Below are positions 55,610-64,000 of a stretch of 64,000 nt of DNA, one piece after another. This DNA is from Micropterix aruncella. Its lineage: Eukaryota > Arthropoda > Insecta > Lepidoptera > Micropterigidae. Where the stretch lies: positions 59,072,533 to 59,136,532 of the forward strand of contig OX155980.1 of assembly GCA_944548615.1 (NCBI GenBank), written 5' to 3'. The notes under the pieces are model-generated. The model was not told the origin of the DNA. It was given only the letters and a program-made list of their open reading frames with translations, and searched no databases. A program made the position numbers and the translations under genes. How positions within the stretch are numbered: the stretch's first letter is position 1; each line of letters opens with the position of its first letter.

Positions 55610-56480
55610 TTCAAAATGTTAATCTATCTCGCGGATAAGGCGTTGGCCTCTTACGGGCATGTGGCGGATTTTGACGGTGGACTGTTTTTGTTATAAGTCT
55701 TCTGCGCTCACTTCACGGGGGATAGAACGATCATATTTCGTTAAAACTTCCTGAGGTAACGGGTTCGCCCGTTGTAGTTGACAGCTCAAATTATTCGTTT
55801 TATACTGGGAGCTAATGGGCCCTGTTGCAGTTTGGCCATTAAGACCCATTTATATAGGGTCGGACAAACGCACGGGTCAACAACCATCCGGCGGCCTCAA
55901 CGCAGAAGTGCGATCCAGGGTAAAACGCTGGCCTGCTGGCCAGTCTCCCATAGGAGTCAACCTTCGGGCGCTCCTGGACGGTTTGCGCACCGTGCGGCGC
56001 CAGCCAATCGATTGTGCATTCTGACCGACAACCGGGGGAGTCTGGTAACACTACTGTCTCCTATAGAGCGGGGCTAGTTTTTTACTTTACGGCAACTAAT
56101 CTTGAAACGACCAATCGGCTACCTGATACCGGGTGAACAGCCGGGCAAAGAAGGCCGTGGTCTGCGATAGATTCGGTAGACACCGTATCACCGCTACATA
56201 AGGAAAAGGATCGCGCAAGCGACCTCGAACCTGTAACCAGTCGAGAGACCAGGGAAATCTGGTTGAAATTGTCGGCCCGATGGGTGATTAACCTGGTTAT
56301 CTCGCGGTAAGGCGTTGGCTTCTTACGGGCGAGTGGCGTAACTAGACGGTGGACTGTTTTCGTCCCAAGGCTTCTACGCGCACCTCACTGGAGATAAAAC
56401 GATCTAATATCATTAAAACTTCCTGAGGTAACGGGTTCGCCCGTTGCAGTTGACAGCTATAGTTGTTTTTATACTCCAGG
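55610..56480 (+). repeat. GC-rich dispersed repeat family C, copies 3 and 4 in tandem
   Basis: The segment around 55625-55795 (CTCGCGGATAAGGCGTTGGC … GAGGTAACGGGTTCGCCCGT … AGTTGACAGCT) recurs at 56297-56465. Between them is a GC-rich block with CGGGCAAAGAAGGCCGTGG and GATCGCGCAAGCGACCTCG. The period is about 672 bp. GGGTTCGCCCGTTGCAG faintly resembles a pol III B box but has no matching A box at tRNA spacing. Confidence 0.75.
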
Positions 56481-56649
56481 GTTATCCGCTGATGGTGATG
56501 CCACCGTCTTTTGGCACCAGCTGCTGAGAAGATACATTGAACCGTCCCAGGTGTCCGGGCTGTGGGTCACTCACAATGAAGGAGTCTAACTATATTTAGG
56601 ATACCTACAGACAATATAATAAAATAAAATAAAGAAATAAAGTAAAGAT

Positions 56650-57306
56650 AGCACTTGAAAATAATAGAACATAAAACTCGTAACCTTGAAACTGTACTGT
56701 CAATTAATGCCGATGAAGAGTTATTTGACTTGTCAGAAGATTAGGTATCTTCTGACAAGTACATTCAGACTTGAAAAGTACATTCAATCGACAACGCTTG
56801 ACACAATTCTGTCTATACGTGCTACACATCCGCACATTTATGCCGAGGTAGTAAAAGTTCTACTCCAATTTACAACGTCGTATTTGTGTGAAGTAGGTTT
56901 TTCTGCTATGACAAGTATAAAGACAAAGTACAGGAACAAGCTAGATTTGTCAAATTCTCTGCGCTTAAAAATATCTCGCATTAAAGTTGAAGAAAAAACT
57001 GTAATTTTGAAAAATAGGAAGCAAGCTCATTCGTCACACTGAATTATTTCGCCGTACCTACCTTATGATTTTTGAAGTAGGTAGGTACGTAGGTATGTAA
57101 ACGTAGTTCTTAGTTTCTATTTTTTATGTTGTCGCACATTACAATTTCTTACAAAATAAAGACTTACTTACGATACTTACAAATGAATTGTTTATTTTTT
57201 ACATCAAACCACCCACTAACTTTTCTGAAAAAGTTCTCGCTGGCCGCAAAATATTGTGATTTTAAAAAGTGCGTCGCGGGGTCAATAAGTTTGGGAACCC
57301 TTGGTG
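56650..57306 (+). pseudogene. hAT transposase C-terminus and 3' end
   Basis: The frame at 56686-57042 reads TTSYLCEVGFSAMTSIKTKY and RNKLDLSNSLRLKISRIK, ending QAHSSH: the dimerisation domain of ZBED5/FAM200-type hAT proteins. The rest of the transposase is absent. At about 57285-57306 GTTTGGGAACCCTTGGTGTA looks like the inward side of a hAT terminal inverted repeat (reverse complement starting near CACCAAGGGTTCCC). No left end was found. Confidence 0.75.
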
Positions 57307-57699
57307 TAGAGGGTTCTCGATCCGCGCCCTTTAGTCCACCTTCCTACAGTCACGAGTCCAAGGGCTCGCATATGGCCGCAAACATCCGCCAACGCAGATG
57401 ATCGGACGCTTGAGAGATTCGCCAACATTCGCACGGACGTAATGCTAATCAAACGTACCCCTCTGCGCACTTCCCTCGCACCCTATCGCACGTCTACTGT
57501 TCTCTCGGTATACTGTGACTCTACCGTATATTTTAGCAGTTAACAGTTCCCGTGCAGTTATGCCACAAAGACCTGCTCATTATCTATGGTCGGTTCAACT
57601 CGCCGTTGAACTCCTAACCAGTAGCCTCCTTGAAGAGTACCGAACTGGAAAGGACTCTGCTTCCTCTGCTATGGCAGGAGGTTCATATCATCGGGCGCT

Positions 57700-58175
57700 G
57701 CCATCGTGAGCCAATCGACTTTGTACACCAACGAATCGCTGTGGATGGGGGGGGGGGGATCTGGAAACGATGTTATACGTTTCCTAAGTAGCGGAGGTGG
57801 TTGTTGACCTGATGTCACCCACTCTTAAAACGACCCGTTGGCTATTCGATCCCGCGTGAAAGACCGACAAAGGACGCCAAGGTCCGCGATAATTTAAAAC
57901 TGAATTACCACTATCATCAGGTAAAGGTTGCACAAGCGACTTCGGAACTGTGACCAAACGGATGGACGGAGAAATCCGGCCTAATCTGGCGGTAAGGGCG
58001 CGAGGTGGGCCCGCTGGGTTCACTTCCCAGTGCCTCGCGGTAAGTTTAGGTTTTATTGCGTTCTATTGCGTCTATCGCGTCCTTTAGTCTCTACGTTCAT
58101 TCCACAGTTGAAAGAATGATCAATATCGTCCTCGGGTGGCGGGTTCGCCCGCTGTAGGTGACAACTCCATAGTCC
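57700..58175 (+). repeat. GC-rich dispersed repeat family C, copy 5
   Basis: Aligns with 55990-56465: GCGCTGCCATCGTGAGCCAAT, CGACCCGTTGGCTA, GGTTGCACAAGCGACTTCG, ATCCGGCCTAATCTGGCGGT and GGCGGGTTCGCCCGCTGTAG, finishing GTGACAACTCC. It includes a run of about 10 Gs at 57747-57757. Diverged roughly 25-30 percent from copy 3. Confidence 0.7.
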
Positions 58176-58179
58176 ACTC

Positions 58180-60965
58180 TAGCGTACAAGCCTGACATTA
58201 CAGTTTAGCGCCGTATGAAATTCGTGATGATGCGGATATGGGACTCCTAATAGCTTTAGCCTTAGGCCGCCTAAAGCTAAAGCGTGACACTTTCCCAAAA
58301 TATGTCGAGTATTCAAATATTCCCCTTCACATTTCCTGCAAAAGAGAGACGCTGACGATGGTTGTCAGGTGTTTGTTGAAGGCAATATGTCGGGTAGGAC
58401 TAATAGTGCTGACTCTTCGTATTTAGGGTTTTCCCAAGTTCAGATGTATTTGCAAAGGGCGGTTTTATTAAGGGTCCCATTGCACTCGGCGTTTAAAGCG
58501 TCGAAATCAGTAGGAGTCGTGTTATGATTGTCTTATTCCGGGCGTCCTTCCAGTAGATTTCCTGTTCTCTTTCCAGCCACTTTTTGGAAGCCAGTTTTAA
58601 GAGACAGTCCGATAAGCCTATGGCCGGTTCTGAGCCCAAGAAGGGATTCTAAGATTATTTCCCTGGCCAGGGCATCTGCTTTTGCTGTATTTCGGTACTA
58701 AAGCGATGGTTATCATGCTTGTAGAAGACAGCCCCATTATAAGGATATGCCAGACCAATTTGGATTTATTTTTTTCTGGAATTCATTGCTTTCTGTGCAT
58801 ATTCATATAATCTGATTACTGTATTTCCTCTTCAGGTTTTCATGCACGCTCATATTTGTTTTGTACTGGACAGCAGCCCTAAAACTAGAGTGCACATTTA
58901 CAATGAAGTATGCCACTTAGAAAATAAATTAAAATATATTCTCAATAAACTCACATCAATTGCATGATTACAAGGTATCTTGATAAGTTGAAAACTAATA
59001 AGTAGCAATTTTAAATATTTTGTTACTCAAGCCGCCACGAATCTACTGGCTGTTTCGCGAAGCCAAAGAACCGGAGTTCATAGAGCAGCAGTGGTATTCG
59101 TAATATTAATTTCAAGCCTAGCGCTGCATTTTCTACTGCATCTGCGCATGTGCAAAATGGGGAATCAATCAAAATGTGCGATAGAGAAACGCACGATTAA
59201 AGAGACAGGCAATGTGACGTCATTGCACCGAACGTTATAACTGAGATTTTACTCCTTGCGAAACATGTCGCCCTGATAGATTGCAACTAGGATGGCAAAG
59301 GGAGGTTAGGTTAGTTGTCAGACGAATTTAAGATGCAATCATTTTGATATACTGAAACGTATGAGATGAAATGTACACGTCTTTGTAATCAAATTTAATT
59401 CGAAAGATATCAGAAAAAAATCCATATGATTCACAAAAAATAGACAAATGTTGACTCTAATATTTTATAGGCACCACTGTAATGTTTCACAATTGCAGGC
59501 TACACTTGCAGATAGATAAAAACAGGTTCTTTGGGCTATTTCCGAAAGCAAGCGTTTTCAGATATATTTAATTTATTGTCATGCGTAAACGAGTCAGCAA
59601 GCAAGAACACAGATAGTATGTATAAAAAGTGTATACAGTACGGTATCTATATAAGCTTTAATTTGCCTTATAAGTGTTTTAAGTTTCCTGTAATCAAGAA
59701 TTAAAAATTACACAAAAAAAACAAGCAATCAAACGAGAAAGCGAAGTATCCAATTGGCTAGCTAATAGCTATTTGCCAAGTCGTGGATTTTTCTTCTTTT
59801 TCTTCAGGTGCTCCATTCCCCCAATTTTTTCGGACTGTAAAAATTGGCGTAATGCTGCTGGGAACAAGGATCAAATACTCTTCCCCTTAAAATTGACGTA
59901 AAATATATACACTCAAGAGAAATGAATCCAAGCCACCAACATAAACGTATAAATATGTCGGAAATTAAGAGTGCTAGGTTATTTAATAACCGCTATAGTA
60001 ATATTAAATATTGAATACCAAGGGCGCTTGTTTTTTTTTGTGAGATTAAAGAAACAAAATCCAAAACAAATGCAGTGTATTCGTAGTTCGATTTTCAACA
60101 AAAAAAAAATATTTTGTTGCGTTTATTTACAGCAACTTAGGAGTTTCATTATTTTATTTTTCAGTATTGAATTGTCTTAAAAATAATATTTGAAAAGCTA
60201 GCATTCTTAGTTTCCGAGATATTAAATTTATTTAGTGACCCGGATTCATTATTTAGTGACCCGGTGCTTTTACTGTATTTTGGATTTATATGTTCAAGAT
60301 TGTATCGATCGTTACAACGATAAAAATACTTGCTAATATAGTTTAAAAACACGAATTTAACAGGGTAAAAGGACCACAACACAATTTTTTTCTTTAAAAT
60401 AGATGGTTTGTAAAAATTAAAGAATATGATCGGTGTGTAAGTTCGTTACCCTTGTGTTTAGGTTCATTTTATTTATGTTTACTTGCAAATAAATACCGTT
60501 GATTGTTCATATAAATGGTCCATATACAAGCCATGTAAAAAAATCAAAATTTGGTGAGAATATATTTAATTATCGCGTAGAGTTTTAGCGCAATCCGTCA
60601 AAAGTTTACAGCCTTAGGTTAGGTTAGTCGTACTCAAGTGTGCATTGCGATTTATCTTCGAAAACGTGACCGCATACAGGTTGCTAAAGACATGCCTTAA
60701 TTATAGAATATAATAGAATATAATAGAATAACTGTATTGTGATATAAAAACATAAATTAATGAGTATTACACTAGTTTTTATAAAAAAGACAATTTTTGA
60801 ACAAATGGCGGACTTACCGCTATAGCGATATCTTACAGTTAACCATCGATATACGATTACAATATGTCGATGGCCTGAATGAGGAAATTAGTAACATATA
60901 TTCCTACAATGTATCGTAACGAAAAAACATGGATTTAATCGTTTAACATGCAAACTTGCCACAAG
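58180..60965. other. Stretch without a recognised gene
   Basis: ORFs are short and motif-free. 59585-59605 and 59725-59740 echo 21060 and 21175 (ACGAGTCAGCAAGCAA), suggesting one more diffuse repeat. TCTTCTTTTTCTTCAG at 59789-59804 looks like an acceptor, but the 24-codon frame behind it has no partner exon. A 24-bp direct repeat with ATTTAGTGACCCGG lies near 60228-60263. Confidence 0.4.
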
Positions 60966-60969
60966 CTTC

Positions 60970-61400
60970 AGAATAGCGATACGATACCGAGTTGAATCCA
61001 AAAAAAATACGACAGAATTGATCGAAATCCGTCATGCATGCTAACCTTCAAATTCCTTCCTCATTGCAGAGGGGCAAACAGTCAATAAACAATATTTTTC
61101 AAGATGAGGTGACAGCAAACGTTCGCACGAAATAGGCAGATTTGTAAAATAACAATTATTTAATATTGCAGATCGATAATGCGTCATCCGACACTTTTTT
61201 TCACATCCGAGTTTTTGACCAAAAACTCGAACGAATATCTTCGGCCAAGCACTGTATTCAACATAATCTGTTTGACTTTCCCGTTCCCCAAACTTAAACT
61301 ACCATTTCTTGGAAAACGTTTTGAATTCATTGAAGCTATACAATGGCTGGCTGATAACGAGCGCAGTATCAAAATATTATTTTTCTTCCGCGGATACATT
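60970..61400 (+). pseudogene. mariner-like transposase, C-terminal relic
   Basis: On the plus strand, with two frame changes: AEGQTVNKQYFS (about 61067-61102), DNASSDTFFHIRVF (61168-61209) with the second catalytic Asp, and TSEFLTKNSNEYL in the next frame. FPKLKLPFLGKRFEFIEAIQ lies at about 61272-61335. These are ordered blocks of mariner transposases. The segment holding the third Asp is degraded (PSTVFNIICL in place of PYSPDLAPCDF-like text). Confidence 0.75.
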
Positions 61401-61994
61401 CGAAATGTTTAAATAATTCGAACTGACATCCTATATTTAAGGAACTGACGTCCTATATTCATTGTTTTTTCCTTTAATTTGGGTCTTATGGAGAGATTTT
61501 TTTTGCATAGGATAAGCGTGGTTTTTGAAGGTGGATGTGTGAAGGGTGATCAAATGACCATACGGGAGAACAAATGTTCTCAAATGCTACAAAGCGATAT
61601 CTGTTCATAATTATGTAGATATGTATTGATGTCGGTATTTAGATTAGTTTTATCGTGCAATTGTTTATTTAAACTACTTATACTTTATTTCTAGTGCGTT
61701 CAAAATCATTGAAACTTTTTCCTGGTTTGTATGTTTAAAAAGCAAATGGTTATATTAGTTTATGCGGGCATCGCATGGTGTTGTATTCTGGCCGCAACCA
61801 TCAACTTAGAAGAGGAATCATATAGAAATTAAGTTATATTATCATATTGTCAGGGATTACCTACTGCGGGGGCAGTAAGTAATTCCCAAAAAATAGCCGT
61901 ATTTTAGACGCAGTCTGCTTATTTATATCAGATAGTTTATTCAGTGTACTTTTATGTTATGTATATATTTTTAATAAAATCAATTTAGGCGGCT
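61401..61994. other. Stretch without a recognised gene
   Basis: A+T-rich. The 17-bp phrase GAACTGACRTCCTATAT is repeated at 61421 and 61442, a small tandem duplication. Nothing else seen. Confidence 0.4.
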
Positions 61995-62234
61995 AGTGTC
62001 GCTCTACACTACCGATTTTTTTTTGCTCGAAATCGTCTCTTGTGGACAACTTTTTCATCGAGGACCTAAATGTTATCTGCTCGGCTCACATAGAGTAACT
62101 CAAGATATACACGCCGACGCTCGAACCCCTCGTGTTCTAGTCATAGTGGGAACGGGCTCTTTTGAGAGCCCGTTCCCACTGCGTTGCGGAGTTATCACCG
62201 ATTCTTTGGTCATGTGGAGTGAATTTTCACATTA
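61995..62234. repeat. Dispersed repeat family D, copy 3, with an inserted hairpin
   Basis: Matches 29590-29760 through TCGCTCTACACTACCG, GAAATCGTCTCTTGTGG and GCGTTGCGGAGTTATCACCG. Immediately before the last phrase is a perfect 16-bp hairpin, 62145-62160 with 62165-62180 (AGTGGGAACGGGCTCT, loop TTTG), absent from the other copies. It directly abuts the Helitron-like element to the right. Confidence 0.7.
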
Positions 62235-62976
62235 TCTATACTAATACATATAAAGCGGTAAAGTTTGTGACGTTGTAGGAAGATCTCTGGATCTACTGAA
62301 CCGATTTTAAAAATTCTTTTAGCAATACATAGCCATGTTATTTGTGAGTGTCATAGGCTATATATTAATCCGAAAAATGAAAAGACTTTTTCGTGGTAGT
62401 CGGATTTCCAAAGTAAGTCGGAAAAAACGGTCAAACGAAAACGCTTCTAACTAACGCTGCCTTAACGATGAGAGATATATGATTAAGTTCTAAAAAAAAG
62501 TTGTAGAGCTTGATAATGCCTACAAAAAAGTCAGCGATAGCATATGTCTAATTTTTATATTTAAGTCACAAAAAGTAGATTTTCAAATTAAAAAAATAAT
62601 TCAAATCGTTAGGTCATGTTTATTGGTCATATTATCAACCATTATGAATTATTATCAAAATAAGTAAATTTATCGTCTCAAGTATTTAAAACAAAAGACT
62701 TTTCTCTTTTACTGCATATAATTTCACTTTTACTGCATAAATGGTTAAAAAGATAAGACACTCACAAATAAGACACTCACAAGAAGACACTCACAAATAA
62801 CGGTAATATAGTTAAATTGGCATGCAAATATATACATACATGAAGAGTATAAATATAACCCTTCTTTTGGCAGTCAGGAAATAAATCATAGCACTCAGTA
62901 CTAACCAAACCACACTCATACTTTCATCACAAGTAAAAAGTTTTACCGCCCAACGAAGTGGGCACGGGCCAGCTAG
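62235..62976 (+). mobile_element. Non-autonomous Helitron-like element
   Basis: Starts TCTATACTAATACATATAAA, ends CTAG at 62973-62976 followed by T. GCCCA and TGGGC (62948-62963) form a hairpin 9 bases before the terminus. The text near the 5' end (AAGTTTGTGACGTTGTAGGA, CTGAACCGATTTTAAAAATT) is that of lepidopteran Helitron-derived repeats. No coding capacity; 742 bp. Confidence 0.75.
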
Positions 62977-62989
62977 TACCCCTATATAG

Positions 62990-63115
62990 TGACAGTTGAC
63001 GAAACATGGATTTTTAGGTATGACCTTGAAACGAAGAATCAGTCGACCTTTTGGGTCTTTTAAGATGAAACGAACTAAACCAAAGTTACTCGCCCTGTGG
63101 ATGATAAATGGTCCA
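62990..63115 (+). pseudogene. mariner-like transposase fragment
   Basis: TVDETWIFRYDLETKNQSTF (62996-63055) and WVF, then MKRTKPK in a shifted frame, match the first catalytic-Asp block of mariner transposases. It starts within 20 bp of the Helitron-like terminus, so the Helitron may have inserted in, or truncated, a mariner copy. No further transposase blocks are visible to the right up to 63430. Confidence 0.65.
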
Positions 63116-63429
63116 GAGTGGATGGGTCGCTAGACCTAAACAAGCTACAAATTCGTATCGACTTTGTAACAGACAAGAGTCCAACTGATCAACAGTAAGG
63201 ATATACGTTCCCGGATGTAGCGCGGCGTCTGCCCAGAATGTGTTCATTAGAGCGAGTGGCGAACAGTTACATTCAATCTTCGGGCGGAGAATTCATTTGA
63301 AGTGACTGCGAAGTAGGCGGCTCCCTTGCCATGTGACTCCGGCCATATAACTGCCACTGCTGCTCCGCGACTTAATTGGATTAAAGGGACGCTTAATTAA
63401 CGCAGTTATCCCTCAACAAAAACGCTTTT

Positions 63430-63763
63430 GTAACACACTGTTAAGAGGGCGCTTCAGCTACCGAAATATTCAAAGTTTTTAACTTCCCAAAACTTTAAAA
63501 AATTACAATCAATAAAAAAGACGACTGCCGTTACTAAAAGAAACATATGTAACTAAAATCATTTTTATAAAAAAAACTGTCCACCAACTGCCAACAACCA
63601 TACCAACAAAAAGTACATTACAAAACGTGTATGTAATACTCGTATACATATATGTAAGTAAATGAGATGCAAATGTCGTTTAGTCCTTTGGAACAAAAAA
63701 CGCATTGACTTTGATATATAGTAACCTATATATTTTCGAAATGTACTTAATCAGAACTTTCAT
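63430..63763. other. Stretch without a recognised gene
   Basis: A+T-rich sequence between the mariner fragment and the fold-back element; no ORF or repeat assigned. Confidence 0.4.
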
Positions 63764-63960
63764 TTAGGGGTAACTCCGCTAACGCCAGACGGCACCTAGC
63801 GTCAGATACTAATAGTATCTCGACAACACGCGGCGCGATCGATACAAAGACGTAGCCGCACCCTTTTCACCCATCTTTGTATCTATCGCGCCGCGACTTG
63901 TCGAAATACTATTAGTGTCCGACGCTAGGTGCAGTCCGGCGTTAGGGACTTCCCCCTAAT
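63764..63960. mobile_element. Fold-back element with arms of about 86 bp
   Basis: The left arm 63764-63849 (TTAGGGG … CTAACGCC … GGCACCTAGCGTC … CTAATAGTAT … GGCGCGAT … GATACAAAG) is the inverse of 63875-63960 at roughly 85 percent identity. The loop is 25 bases. The arms are GC-rich relative to the flanks. The whole is essentially two inverted ends with no interior, like a MITE of about 197 bp. No target duplication is certain. Confidence 0.8.
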
Positions 63961-64000
63961 ACTAAACACGATGTATTTATTTTTTAATTTTTTTATTTGA

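Noticed and set aside
56297..56465. tRNA-like A and B boxes in repeat family C
   Set aside because: The box-like phrases are too far apart and no cloverleaf can be drawn. Kept only as an unclassified repeat.

Overview
The window looks like nuclear DNA of an insect, most likely a moth or butterfly. It is A+T-rich, has short GT–AG exons separated by kilobase introns, and is crowded with decayed transposons of kinds typical of Lepidoptera: Helitrons ending in CTAG/T, a tRNA-derived SINE, mariner relics, hAT elements and non-LTR retrotransposons. No bacterial-style operons, CRISPR arrays or prophages are present. The lineage is inferred from element types only.

One host gene is well supported. 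It is a minus-strand SLC36-type (proton-coupled amino acid transporter-like) gene assembled here from nine exons between 36477 and 22537. All splice phases agree and the joined exons read 443 residues without a stop. The first coding exon, with the start codon, was not found. Its introns hold most of the repeats between 23 and 36 kb. A second possible host exon, the 3' end of an unrecognised gene, lies at 50660-50881 on the minus strand.

Layout: 1-4783, a roughly 618-bp tandem repeat split by a 5'-truncated non-LTR retrotransposon with a 6-bp target duplication. 6.9-11 kb, SINE, minisatellite and dispersed repeats. 11425-14542, a Helitron with a dead Rep/helicase gene and a duplicated 5' terminus. 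16.4-19.3 kb, a SINE, a wrecked YqaJ-nuclease-like gene and a hAT relic. 21.6-22.1 kb, a LINE fragment. 22.5-36.5 kb, the transporter gene; one intron carries a pair of hairpin-bearing repeats around a mariner relic, and another carries a perfect 22-bp hairpin. 37692-41433, a full-length hAT element with 15-bp inverted ends and an 8-bp target duplication, its transposase broken by two frameshifts. 43.5-45.3 kb, a LINE interrupted by tandem Helitron-like copies. 48.3-50.4 kb, a long-inverted-repeat element, a SINE, a mariner relic and a 5S rRNA-derived sequence. 53-58 kb, copies of a GC-rich dispersed repeat and a hAT 3' end. 61-64 kb, mariner pieces, a Helitron-like element and a large fold-back element.

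Apart from the transporter, the genes are selfish elements in various stages of decay. I see no new multi-gene system. The less ordinary signals are the Helitron 5'-end duplication, the near-perfect 128-bp inverted repeats at 48.3-49.1 kb, the hairpin-bearing repeat pair, the perfect short hairpins and the YqaJ-like gene remnant.
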